Assembly (NCBI RefSeq): GCF_001269885.1
Contig: NZ_LHVH01000017.1
Coordinates: 62,001 to 126,000, forward strand
Reading direction: 5' to 3'
DNA: 64,000 bases
Origin: Pseudomonas kilonensis
GTDB taxonomy: Bacteria > Pseudomonadota > Gammaproteobacteria > Pseudomonadales > Pseudomonadaceae
The notes under the pieces were generated by a model. That model saw only the letters and a program-made list of their open reading frames with translations. It had not been told where the DNA came from and did not search any database. The translations under genes and the position numbers were made by a program. Below, one piece after another: positions 29,113 to 38,242 of the stretch. Positions within the stretch are counted from its first letter, which is position 1. The number at the start of each line of letters is the position of its first letter.

Positions 29113-29206
29113 TGTGGCGAGGGAGCTTGCTCCCGCTGGGCTGCGCAGCGGCCCCAAGAAATTTGCGGTTGCTGCGCAACCGAGCGGGAGCAAGCTCCCT
29201 CGTCAC
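29113..29206. repeat. REPIN of the GTGGCGAGGGAGC class
   Basis: TGTGGCGAGGGAGCTTGCTC arms around GCGCAGC/GCTGCGC inner arms. Closely similar to the copy at 46703-46800. Confidence 0.85.
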
Positions 29207-29340
29207 GGATCCGTGAGAACTTGCTGACATTTGGGCTTACGCTTTCTCCAAAGCCCGTAGCCACACCTATACATATGTACGTCATTCCCGCTGAAACGGC
29301 GCGATAGGGTCCCAGTCCTACTCATCACCGGGACACCTGA

Positions 29341-32300
29341 ATGACTGCCTTCCCTGAAAATGCACCTGGCGTGACGCCGCATGCTGCCGGCGCACAGCTC
29401 AAACCCATCAGCCTGTTACCCCACGGTATTCGATTTCAACCTCATGAATTCGCCGATCAATGGCTAAATCAATGGGGCCTTATCGGCGATACGCGGGTAC
29501 AGGTCACCTATCAAGAGGTCGAGACAGTCGATTCGGCCGCTCAAAGAAAAACCTCATCGGTGCCGCTGCGTGACGCAGTGACACAAGGCTTTATAATTAC
29601 CCACCAAAGCAAAGATGTTTTTCATTCCGGCAACCATTCCCCACGTGAAGGTTGGCGCTACCCACATCGCAGCCATATGTCGCTGGATTTCTCGTCACTT
29701 CGGGTGGGCGACGAGCCGTTGTCGCAAGCTATTCAACAGCAGCTAAAGGCCGGTATTCCAAGCAATTATCAAGGCCCGGAGGAATCCTCGGTTATTGAAA
29801 TGGATGTCCACGGAAAGTTACTGCGCGGTCAGGAAAATGAACAACTAAAGCAAATAGCGCTTTTGGACGCCAATCAAGTAAAGCTGGCGCGCTTGTTTGC
29901 CGGTCTACCCACGTTTGATGCGGTGATCAAGGGTTCGCTGGTCGAGGCGATTCACGCCAAGATAGCTCGGCGAAAATTTCGCGCGACGTTGCAAGAAAAT
30001 ATTGATCCCGATCATTGTTATGTCAATGGCTTTTCTACGGACTCAAGCGGTAAGCGTTTATGTACCGTCTCGCAGAGTTTTACCGAGGTCATGTGGCATG
30101 GCCTATTGACCGATACAGCCCCTGTTTATACATCAGCTGACGTAGGCTTCTTCAACCGTCCGGGCAGCACGGATGAGGAAAGCAGCTTCTTTGCCATCCC
30201 GGTGGAAAAGCAAATACTAAGCGCCATGGAGGCGGTGTTTTATATTGCCAACCCCACGACAAACGAAAAACTGAAGCGCCAGTTTCATGAAGCGCTGGCA
30301 CTGTTTCGCAATAAAAAAAACGATGCAGATAGCCCAGCCACAGCGCAAGAGACATTCGCCCATTTGCTTTCCCGGCGATTTCAGCTTCTTTCCGATTTAT
30401 ATAAAGCTGATCGCAACCCTGCGCAACTCACCGACAGTGTGAACGCTCGGCAACGTGAGGAAGACCGGCTGCTGGATATCATCACGACCCATCCTTCCAA
30501 GGCGCAAAGAAACACTCTGCTGAGAGCACCTGTTCCCAATGTTTACGCTGTGATGCTCGATATGGATACGGCGGCATCTCAGAAATGGCCTGCCGCGATG
30601 GTGATCAAACGAACCGATCAAGCGCCACTGTTTCTCTATTCCATGGAACGCGGCATTCAACGGTTCGATTCTTTTCAAGACATGGTCAAAAAAGTACTGG
30701 TCGTCCATGCAGGGCATCAGCGCACGATACGGGATATTTCGACTGAGCTGTCCGGGGATGTGTTCGAAGTGGCGGCATCGGAACTGCTCCAACTGCAAAG
30801 CAACGCGCTCGAAGCCGTCTTGAATGCGCCAGAAAACGAAACGGTAGCCCTGAGGACTTTTGCTCAAAGGACCGAAGATGCATTGCGCCTGCCTACGTTA
30901 TCTCTTGCCGGTGCATTGGCTATTCGTCAGCAAACCTTGATTGAAAACAACCGTCCTCATTTCTATACAACCGCAACGCTTTCAGAACAAACCCGTTATC
31001 GTCGCTTGGAGCAAGATGTCCTCCAAGCTGTTTCGGATTTGGGTGACGGTATCCAGACGCTGCATCAGTTTACCCGCCAGAAGATCCAGCAATACCTGCA
31101 GCGAACCCTGCATCACGCGATAAAACCCGACCCAGACAAAACGATGGTGACGCTTGCTTTCGCAAAGGGTGCCAACCCGAGGCAGTCTCGTATTACCAGC
31201 CTGACCCAGCTGATACTCGATAACTTGCGCCCGCGGCAGTACCCCAATGCAATGCGAGAGGTCATGGCTGTTCACCTTGTCGATAAAGATGGCAAGCGGA
31301 TACGACATCCGGTGAGTGGCTTGCTGATGACATTGAAAGGGCGCGAACTCGCCACGATGGCGACAAGTATCGACGCTGGCGCACGTTATGAAACCCTGCT
31401 CAGGGCACAGATGAACAAGCCGGATTACAAAGCAGCCTGGCAAAAAGCGTACACGGCCAGTATGAAATTCAAAGGTTACGAGACCCTGCTCAGGGGGGAT
31501 GAAATATTCAAGGTCACCCGACTCGATAAAGCCTTCGAGCCACCTAAAGTCAAAAAACTGGTCACGCTCTGGCTAGACGCTGTGCTGCAATCGCCAGAGG
31601 CAAAAACGCGTCCACAGGTCATGGGAAAAAACGTGCAGGTACATGGCCTTTTGCTGGGTGGCAGTGTAGGGGCTGGAGGCCAGCACGGGACGATGGGTAA
31701 CGCAGTCAGCGTTGACGGCGCCTTGATTTTTTCCGATCAGGACGGGCCGGACATTAAGGGAACCGTAGGTGTTTATTTTCCAGACAGTCCCGACGGAGAA
31801 GACTTTCACGAATTTGCCAATCTGGCCGATGGGGTCGGGGGGCTTCTACGACAAGAGCCATGGCAGGACTACTTCCGTTCACGCATTTGCGCGGTCAATC
31901 CCGAAGAAATAAAGCACCGTGGTCGTCCCTTGATTCGCGCAAGCGTTATCACAGGCGATCTGCTTGAAGCGCTTCACCGAGCGCACGTTGATTTCCATAG
32001 CGCTTATGCGGACCACCGCTCCAACAGCAACGCGGATATACGTCGTGAAACAGCAGTAAGGATGGTCATGGTAGCCATGGAAGTGTTCATGGACTTGGCC
32101 GGCATGCTGTTGATACCCGGTTTCCAAATACTCAGGCGTGCTGTCAAGACGGGCCTGCTCGTGGCCAGGACCGGCGCTGTTCCGATGGACCTGGACACCC
32201 TGGCATTTGTCTACAGAGTGGCTAATCATGGCGGACAGGAACTTGCCGCAGGGGCCACGGTTCCGGTCCGAGGCCAGTCGTCTTTCCTGGCGGTTACGGC

Positions 32301-34650
32301 GCGCCAGAGCCAGGGTGATGCACTGGCCGGGTTGCCTCTGGAAGCGGCACTCTATAACCGTTATGCGGTGACCGACACTTCACTGTTGCGAGGGTTGGCT
32401 GCAGATGCCCAGGGCTTCTATCGCCCCACGCTCAATTCTGTTGCTGGGGGCAGTTCCCGACCCGTCTACATACAGCAACCCGACGGGACCGTATTCCGGG
32501 TTCATGACCATACGAGATTGAATGCAACCGAAGCCACCCTTGTCGACCCTGGCACCGGGTCGAGTATCCGCTCCAGTGGCGTGATGCGAAGTACCGTTGC
32601 CCGGATGCCCGACGGAGAGTGGCGTGCGGTTGGATTTGGTCAGGGCGGCGGGAAACGCCCGGCAGGTAGCTCTACACAACCAGGCCCTTCCGAACCCAAA
32701 GTGCCTGCTCTGTCGCCTCGTGCCTCCGAATTGGTACGGACTGCTGGTCATTGGGACAACGACATCATGGATCTGGTCCCCTCTGTCATGACTCGTCTTC
32801 CGAGCTGGCCGCAGAACCGGAGCTTGCTGATCATGGACGAAATAACCGCAGGGAGTAGTTGGTCAGTACGCTTCACGCCGGGGCAATACGAGCGTTTCTA
32901 TCCGATGAGTCAGCACCCCGATAGATCACCCACGGATATCGTCTTGAGGCGAACGGCTGAAAATCACTACAGCTTGATCTTGGGTAGACGGGTCGTTGGG
33001 ATTCCCGCCGATGGCGATTGTTTTTTCAATGCCGTCGCCCGTGGGCTCAATGAAGGGCAAGCGCAGGAAGCCTTCACGATGCAAGGGCTGCGTAATGCAG
33101 CTGCCGATTATATCGATGGACACCCGGAAATCAGCCACTTCATGATGCCGCCGGCCTCCGGCTTGCAATTGGCGCTCTCCGACATCGCGCCTTGGTTGCA
33201 AGAGCTCTTGGAGGAGGCAGCGCTCTCTGATCTCACTCGGATTGTCTACAACGCCCCCAACCCACATCGCTTGTTCCAGCCGGTTCTGGATTACCTTGAC
33301 CGTCACGCCAACAGCTTGGGCCGAAGGACGCTGGACGCAGCGCGGGACGCCATCCTGCCGCCGGAGATGTTGCAGGAGATCGGGCATCATCTATCGGTTC
33401 GGTCTCCGGAGCGCCTGATGCCAAGTAGCGCTCCCTTTTACACTCAGGAAACGCAATCCTTGAGCAGGTTCTTCGAAGACGTGCTGCTGGGTCCCATCGA
33501 TGATTTGCATCTGACCGACCTGCTCAATAACGAATACCTTCAACTTTCTCAGGATGTGATCCATATCATGCTTGAGTATGGTATCAGGGCTCCACAGTTG
33601 ACCGACCATCATCCAAGGAATGAGCTGGCTTACGTAAAATACAATGAGACCCTGCACGGCCATTTGGACGATGATCAACTCGATGATTTACTGGAAGGTG
33701 CTGAGCTGGTGGATCAGGCCGATCTGAATGAAGTAAAGCAAAGGTATCAACGTGAGTCGGGCGTCACCATTAATGACGATGCCGAGTTAATGAACCAGTT
33801 CATGTATTACGATCGCGTAGAAGACACCATCGATCTGCTCAGCGTTGCCCTCGAGCGGTTTCCCGATTTGCAGCGACGGGCTAATCTGCTGCTTCGCTCA
33901 ACGGTGATTTCCTCGAACCTCGGCGGCATGCTGCCGGTCAATGTCCTTGCCAGGTGGCTACGTGATCCGAAGCTGTCTGAGACGCGGCTTGGAATCATTG
34001 CGGAATATGCCAATACCCGCTACACCGAAGTGATTGACGACGGCACGATAAGTATTGACTGGATGCAGCCGTTCGATGATCAGAATCTGAACAGTATTGT
34101 CCGGCAGCAAGACAGCCTGACGCGATTTGTAGAGTTTCTGGGGTGGGTACAATCGAACGCCGAAACGCCAGCAGTGGTAGGTTTGTTTAGCAGTTCGGGA
34201 CAAGTTGTTTCTAATATCAGGGTTTCGATTTTATTAAATACACCGAATATTTTTAATTTGCTCCAACGCTTCCCGAGGAATCACGCGATACAAATATGGG
34301 AGGACCTCGTTGGGCCGTATTTCAGCGATGCCACTGTTCGAGCCGCGCTCAGGCAACCTGGCTCGCTTCGTTCAGAGTTGGATATTGCAAGGGCGTTAAG
34401 AGTTGGGCTTGGCGGGGACGGGGCGCGCGCGAACCAAATCATTAGAGATTCACTCGGTGTTGGCCAGCGACAGGCTCAACAATATCTCTACAATTTTGAG
34501 TTCCCAGCCTATCGTTTGGGCCACAGGCTTTTGGACTTTGCATTGTATGTGGAAGGCTACATGGCGGTGCCCGATTGGGCCTGGCAATACCTGAGGCAGG
34601 GCGTCACGCGCGAAACGCTCCAGCCATTTGGAGCCAAAAAGAAACCTTGA
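29341..34650 (+). CDS. Giant toxin-like protein with DUF6543-type N-terminus and OTU-like Cys-protease motif
   Basis: 1769 aa, no signal peptide. The N-terminal ~900 residues resemble the large pseudomonad dermonecrotic toxin (DUF6543) proteins (LPTFDAVIKGSLVEAIHAKI; FFNRPGSTDEESSFFAIPVE). A hydrophobic stretch lies near 905-942 (MVMVAMEVFMDLAGMLLIPG). At 1221-1230 is IPADGDCFFN, the OTU protease nucleophile motif (Cys1227), and just before it ENHYSLI (His1209) resembles the OTU histidine motif, an order expected of a circularly permuted OTU fold. The last ~500 residues are helical and unrecognised. It stands alone, with no obvious secretion or immunity gene adjacent. Putative effector; the domain names are from motif recognition only. 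Confidence 0.7.
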   Translation: MTAFPENAPGVTPHAAGAQLKPISLLPHGIRFQPHEFADQWLNQWGLIGDTRVQVTYQEVETVDSAAQRKTSSVPLRDAVTQGFIITHQSKDVFHSGNHSPREGWRYPHRSHMSLDFSSLRVGDEPLSQAIQQQLKAGIPSNYQGPEESSVIEMDVHGKLLRGQENEQLKQIALLDANQVKLARLFAGLPTFDAVIKGSLVEAIHAKIARRKFRATLQENIDPDHCYVNGFSTDSSGKRLCTVSQSFTEVMWHGLLTDTAPVYTSADVGFFNRPGSTDEESSFFAIPVEKQILSAMEAVFYIANPTTNEKLKRQFHEALALFRNKKNDADSPATAQETFAHLLSRRFQLLSDLYKADRNPAQLTDSVNARQREEDRLLDIITTHPSKAQRNTLLRAPVPNVYAVMLDMDTAASQKWPAAMVIKRTDQAPLFLYSMERGIQRFDSFQDMVKKVLVVHAGHQRTIRDISTELSGDVFEVAASELLQLQSNALEAVLNAPENETVALRTFAQRTEDALRLPTLSLAGALAIRQQTLIENNRPHFYTTATLSEQTRYRRLEQDVLQAVSDLGDGIQTLHQFTRQKIQQYLQRTLHHAIKPDPDKTMVTLAFAKGANPRQSRITSLTQLILDNLRPRQYPNAMREVMAVHLVDKDGKRIRHPVSGLLMTLKGRELATMATSIDAGARYETLLRAQMNKPDYKAAWQKAYTASMKFKGYETLLRGDEIFKVTRLDKAFEPPKVKKLVTLWLDAVLQSPEAKTRPQVMGKNVQVHGLLLGGSVGAGGQHGTMGNAVSVDGALIFSDQDGPDIKGTVGVYFPDSPDGEDFHEFANLADGVGGLLRQEPWQDYFRSRICAVNPEEIKHRGRPLIRASVITGDLLEALHRAHVDFHSAYADHRSNSNADIRRETAVRMVMVAMEVFMDLAGMLLIPGFQILRRAVKTGLLVARTGAVPMDLDTLAFVYRVANHGGQELAAGATVPVRGQSSFLAVTARQSQGDALAGLPLEAALYNRYAVTDTSLLRGLAADAQGFYRPTLNSVAGGSSRPVYIQQPDGTVFRVHDHTRLNATEATLVDPGTGSSIRSSGVMRSTVARMPDGEWRAVGFGQGGGKRPAGSSTQPGPSEPKVPALSPRASELVRTAGHWDNDIMDLVPSVMTRLPSWPQNRSLLIMDEITAGSSWSVRFTPGQYERFYPMSQHPDRSPTDIVLRRTAENHYSLILGRRVVGIPADGDCFFNAVARGLNEGQAQEAFTMQGLRNAAADYIDGHPEISHFMMPPASGLQLALSDIAPWLQELLEEAALSDLTRIVYNAPNPHRLFQPVLDYLDRHANSLGRRTLDAARDAILPPEMLQEIGHHLSVRSPERLMPSSAPFYTQETQSLSRFFEDVLLGPIDDLHLTDLLNNEYLQLSQDVIHIMLEYGIRAPQLTDHHPRNELAYVKYNETLHGHLDDDQLDDLLEGAELVDQADLNEVKQRYQRESGVTINDDAELMNQFMYYDRVEDTIDLLSVALERFPDLQRRANLLLRSTVISSNLGGMLPVNVLARWLRDPKLSETRLGIIAEYANTRYTEVIDDGTISIDWMQPFDDQNLNSIVRQQDSLTRFVEFLGWVQSNAETPAVVGLFSSSGQVVSNIRVSILLNTPNIFNLLQRFPRNHAIQIWEDLVGPYFSDATVRAALRQPGSLRSELDIARALRVGLGGDGARANQIIRDSLGVGQRQAQQYLYNFEFPAYRLGHRLLDFALYVEGYMAVPDWAWQYLRQGVTRETLQPFGAKKKP

Positions 34651-34690
34651 TCGCTTAATCGCAAGCTACTTACAGTTCTGATGCAAGTAG

Positions 34691-34726
34691 CCCCACCGCC
34701 ATTCCCCGCAAGGAATGGCGGTGGGG
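34691..34726. terminator. Strong bidirectional hairpin
   Basis: Perfect 15-bp stem CCCCACCGCCATTCC / GGAATGGCGGTGGGG with a six-base loop, between convergent genes. No T-tract, so termination strength is uncertain. Confidence 0.75.
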
Positions 34727-34773
34727 TCGTCAACTACGTGATGGGCGCCGAGTCTGCTCGCCGAAACGGGCCA

Positions 34774-35460
34774 TCAGCCACCGATAGCGGATGTCCGACA
34801 CTCTACTAGCCCGCGCACTTGCCCACTTTCGCTCTGATTCTCCTCACTCAACCACTGCTCGAATCCTGCCGCGATCACCGGCCATTCCGAATCCAGTATT
34901 GAGTACCACGCCGTATCTCGGTTCTGGCCCTTGACCACCATGTGCTGGCGAAACACCCCTTCAAACGTGAACCCCAGCCGTTCGGCCGCGTATTTGGAGC
35001 GGGCATTGCCGTTGTTGCACTTCCATTCCAGCCGACGATAACCCAGGGCGAAAGACTCCTTGGCCAGCAAATAAACCGCCTCGGTGCTTTTCGGCGAACG
35101 CTGCATCGGCGCGCCGAAGGTCACGTGGCCAATCTCGATGCGGCCCTGGGCCGGGACGATGGACATCAGGCTGAGAATGCCCTGCACCTCGCCACTGGCG
35201 CGGTCGATCACGCTGAAGAAATACGGGTCGGTGTTGGCCGCATGGTTGTTCAGCCAGGCATCGAACGCGCCGCGATCCGTGAACGGACCATAGGGCAAGT
35301 AATCCCAGAGCTTCGGGTCGGCGCCGGGGCCTTCGAGGGCTTGCCAGAGGCCATCGGCATGCCGCGCCGGGTCGAGTTTTTCCAGGCGGATGAAACGCCC
35401 TTCGAGCACCTGTGCAGAGGGCGCCGGGACACCTTTCCAATCGGCGAGTGAAGTCGACAT
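34774..35460 (-). CDS. GNAT acetyltransferase, RimJ/RimL type
   Basis: 228 aa. Typical layout of RimL-like GNATs: FIRLEKLDPARHADGLW at the start, GILSLMSIVPAQGRIEIGHV core strand, and RRLEWKCNNGNARSKYAAERLGF acetyl-CoA-binding region near residue 150. Substrate unknown (protein N-terminus or small amine). Last gene of a three-gene unit, 10 bp after the second GNAT. Confidence 0.88.
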   Translation of the reverse strand: MSTSLADWKGVPAPSAQVLEGRFIRLEKLDPARHADGLWQALEGPGADPKLWDYLPYGPFTDRGAFDAWLNNHAANTDPYFFSVIDRASGEVQGILSLMSIVPAQGRIEIGHVTFGAPMQRSPKSTEAVYLLAKESFALGYRRLEWKCNNGNARSKYAAERLGFTFEGVFRQHMVVKGQNRDTAWYSILDSEWPVIAAGFEQWLSEENQSESGQVRGLVECRTSAIGG

Positions 35461-35470
35461 GCTGCGCTCC

Positions 35471-35917
35471 TTAAAGGGCTTTGCGAAATTGAATGAAGCC
35501 TGGGCGCTCGGCGATGCGCTCGTACAGCTGGATCGCCGTGGCGTTGGTTTCGTGGGTCAACCAGTGCACCTTGCAGCAACCATCGGCCTTGGCGGTGGCG
35601 TAGACGAATTCGATGAGCTGGCGACCCACCCCGGTGCCACGGCTCTGTTCCGTTACCAGCAGGTCTTGCAGGTAGCAGGAATTCTCGATGCTCCAGTTCG
35701 AACGGTGATAGATAAAGTGCACCAGGCCCACCGCCGTGTCGCCATCCCAGGCGAGGGCAGCATGGGTCGGTTCATGCTCATCGAGCAAGCGTTGCCAGGT
35801 GCTTTGGCTGACGGCGTCCGGCAATTCGGTTTTATAGAACCGCAGGTAGGCTTGCCACAGCGGCAGCCAGGCGGCGTGATCGTCGGCGCTGACGAGGCGG
35901 ATTTCAGGTTGGCTCAT
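35471..35917 (-). CDS. GNAT acetyltransferase
   Basis: 148 aa. The GNAT fold is evident from the motif A region LQDLLVTEQSRGTGVGRQLIEFV (V-x-x-x-x-R-G-x-G-x-G variant) and the later NATAIQLYERIAERPGFIQF. AAGGAG lies five bases before the ATG at 35917; an in-frame GTG at 35923 is less likely. It follows the PaiB-like gene by 2 bp, so they form one operon. Substrate unknown. Confidence 0.87.
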   Translation of the reverse strand: MSQPEIRLVSADDHAAWLPLWQAYLRFYKTELPDAVSQSTWQRLLDEHEPTHAALAWDGDTAVGLVHFIYHRSNWSIENSCYLQDLLVTEQSRGTGVGRQLIEFVYATAKADGCCKVHWLTHETNATAIQLYERIAERPGFIQFRKAL

Positions 35918-35919
35918 GT

Positions 35920-36561
35920 TCACTCCTTGGACAATTGTTCAGGCATCAGGTGGGCGAGCGCCCGGTCCTGCGGGTCGTGGCTGGCGGCGAGGCCGTTGCG
36001 TACGCCGGCGGCATCCGCGGGGCTACGGTTCTGGCTGAGCTTGCGCTTGCCCTCCAGGCGTTGGATGGGCAGGGCGAAGCCGACGATGGCCTTGAGCATG
36101 CTGTCGATGTACTCGGGCGGCGCATCATCGATCTTCCACGGCTGCTCGCGACCGGTTTCGTGGTGGTCGGTGAGGGCGCCCACCAGGTTGCGCAGGCGAT
36201 GGGCGTCGCTGAACACCTCGGCGCTGCCGTAGGCGTGGACGGCCACGAAGTTCCAGGTCGGCACGACTTTGCCGTGTTCGGCCTTGCTGGCGTACAACCC
36301 TGGGCTGACGTAGGCATCGGCCCCGGCGAATATCACCAGGGCCTCGGCGCCGGCTTCCAGGTCGCGCCATTGTGGATTGGCCCGGGCCATGTGGCCGTAG
36401 AGGCTGCCGTTCGGCCCTTGTTGGGTGTCCAGCAACAGCGGCAAATGGCTGGCCTGCAAACCGTGTTCACCCTGGGTGACCAATATGGCCAGGCGGCAAT
36501 CGCCGATCATCTGGTGCAGTTCGGGCAGGTCTTCGACGGCAAAGGCTTTTGGGTTGTACAT
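35920..36561 (-). CDS. PaiB-like FMN-binding negative regulator
   Basis: 213 aa. Split-barrel flavin-binding protein (PaiB/YhhX type): MYNPKAFAVEDLPELHQMI, LAILVTQGEHGLQASHLPL, SPGLYASKAEHGKVVPTWNF. The last block is the family hallmark. The start at 36561 matches the family N-terminus. It is divergent from the MocR regulator at 36662, a common pairing, and leads the operon with the two GNATs. Confidence 0.88.
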   Translation of the reverse strand: MYNPKAFAVEDLPELHQMIGDCRLAILVTQGEHGLQASHLPLLLDTQQGPNGSLYGHMARANPQWRDLEAGAEALVIFAGADAYVSPGLYASKAEHGKVVPTWNFVAVHAYGSAEVFSDAHRLRNLVGALTDHHETGREQPWKIDDAPPEYIDSMLKAIVGFALPIQRLEGKRKLSQNRSPADAAGVRNGLAASHDPQDRALAHLMPEQLSKE

Positions 36562-36661
36562 GATGATTTTCCTTGGCGAATGCGAGCATCCTAGGCAGGC
36601 TATTGGTCTGTTGTAAGAGCCACTTCCGGCCAATTCGATAGGTCCATTCACGAGGGCTGTC

Positions 36662-38206
36662 ATGCACAACGCCGCGCCGCCATTGTCGTTCAACCCCGCT
36701 GGCATCGAGCTGGACCGCCGCCAGGGGCTCAGCCGCCAGCTCTACCAGGCGTTGCGCACCCGGGTGCTCGATGGACGCCTGGCCAGCGGCACGCGCCTGC
36801 CTGCCAGCCGTGACCTGGCGGCGGCCTTGTCGATTTCGCGCAACAGCGTGGTGCGGGCCTATGACCAGCTCTACGCCGAGGGTTTCATCGAAGGGCGGGT
36901 CGGTGACGGCACTTATGTGGCAAAACTGTCCTCGACGACGTTGCCGCTGAAAAACATATCCACAAAAGTATCCACAGGGTTTTCAACAGGCTTACCCACA
37001 GCCTTATCCACAGATTGGCTCGATTTACCTGTGGGTCCATCCAGTAAAGTTATCCACAGCGACGCGCTAAACCGCGTCGAAAAACACCATTTGGCCCAAC
37101 CGCCCAGCGGCCCTCCGCGAGCGTTTCGGGTCGGTGTACCGGCTTTCGATCTGTTCCCTTTCGACGTCTGGGCCAAGCTGAATGCGGCTTTCTGGCGCAA
37201 GCCGGACTTGCAGCAGCTGTGTTATGGCGATTCCCAGGGCGATGCGCGCTTGCGCGGGTTGATCGCGGCGTACTTGCGCAGCTCCAGGGGGCTGCACTGC
37301 ACGGCTGAACAAATTGTGATCACCAGTGGCGCACAGCAGGGCATCAGCCTTTGTGCACAGCTGTTGGTCGATCCGGGCGACGTCGTGGCGGTGGAAAATC
37401 CCGGCTATCGCGCGGCCGGGCATGCGTTCGCCGTTGCCGGTGCCGACGTCAGGGGTGTGCCGGTGGATGACGATGGCTTGGATTGCGCCGCGCTGGGCGC
37501 GTTGCGCCACTGTCGGCTGGCCTACGTCACACCGTCCCATCAATACCCGACCGGGGTGGTCATGAGCCTGCCACGGCGGCTGGAGCTGCTGGCCTGGGCC
37601 GAGCGCAACGACGGCTGGATCGTCGAGGATGACTACGATGGCGAGTACCGCTACAGCGGCGCGCCACTGGCGCCCCTGGCTGCTCTGGATCGCCAGGGGC
37701 GGGTGCTTTACGTCGGCACGTTCGGCAAAGTGGCGTTCCCGGCCCTGCGCCTGGGCTACCTGGTGCTGCCGCCAGGCCTGGTCAACGCCTTCGCCCGACG
37801 GCGCGCCGTGGACGTGCGCCACTCCGAAGTCAGCACCCAGGCGGTGATGGCCGAGTTCATGGCCGCCGGGCATTTCCAGCGGCATATCCGGCGGATGCGC
37901 AGGGCCGCCCTGGTTCGGCGTGATGCGTTGCTGGCGGGCTGGCCCAAGGCTGTTGCGGGTGTCGGTGCCCTGCCCACTGTCGTGGCCGGGCTGCATCTCA
38001 CGGTTCCTGTGGAGAGCATCGAGCGCGAGCGCGAACTGATCGCCCAAGCGACGAATGTGGGTGTGGAGATCAATGGCCTGAGCAGTTATTGGTTGCCCAC
38101 CACGCCGTCGCAGGTGCGCGCCGGCTTGGTGTTGGGGTTTGCGGCGGTCCCGCCAGCGGCGATTGGCACCGCGCTGGCGAACCTGTCGAAGGTCTGGAAA
38201 CCCTGA
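36662..38206 (+). CDS. MocR-type GntR/aminotransferase regulator
   Basis: 514 aa. N-terminal GntR winged HTH (LYQALRTRVLDGRLASGTRLPASRDLAAALSISRNSVVRAYDQL), a linker, and a class I aminotransferase-like PLP domain with lysine in GTFGKVAFPALRLGY. The linker (about residues 99-118) contains five consecutive four-residue units, STx-type, encoded by the 12-bp tandem repeat. It probably activates or represses the divergent PaiB-GNAT operon with PLP or an amino compound as effector; it may also control itself. Confidence 0.92.
   Translation: MHNAAPPLSFNPAGIELDRRQGLSRQLYQALRTRVLDGRLASGTRLPASRDLAAALSISRNSVVRAYDQLYAEGFIEGRVGDGTYVAKLSSTTLPLKNISTKVSTGFSTGLPTALSTDWLDLPVGPSSKVIHSDALNRVEKHHLAQPPSGPPRAFRVGVPAFDLFPFDVWAKLNAAFWRKPDLQQLCYGDSQGDARLRGLIAAYLRSSRGLHCTAEQIVITSGAQQGISLCAQLLVDPGDVVAVENPGYRAAGHAFAVAGADVRGVPVDDDGLDCAALGALRHCRLAYVTPSHQYPTGVVMSLPRRLELLAWAERNDGWIVEDDYDGEYRYSGAPLAPLAALDRQGRVLYVGTFGKVAFPALRLGYLVLPPGLVNAFARRRAVDVRHSEVSTQAVMAEFMAAGHFQRHIRRMRRAALVRRDALLAGWPKAVAGVGALPTVVAGLHLTVPVESIERERELIAQATNVGVEINGLSSYWLPTTPSQVRAGLVLGFAAVPPAAIGTALANLSKVWKP
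36956..37058 (+). repeat. 12-bp tandem repeat of DnaA-box-like 9-mers inside the MocR gene
   Basis: Boxes start every 12 bp at 36956 (ATATCCACA), 36968 (GTATCCACA), 36980 (TTTTCAACA), 36992 (TTACCCACA) and 37004 (TTATCCACA), and another perfect TTATCCACA lies at 37050-37058, with a reverse TGTGGGT at 37030. Two boxes match the DnaA consensus exactly. The array stays in frame, encoding an x-S/P-T-x tetrapeptide repeat. Confidence 0.8.
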
Positions 38207-38242
38207 GGGCGCGCCGCCGGGGCATCGGCGGCGGCCCCGGCC

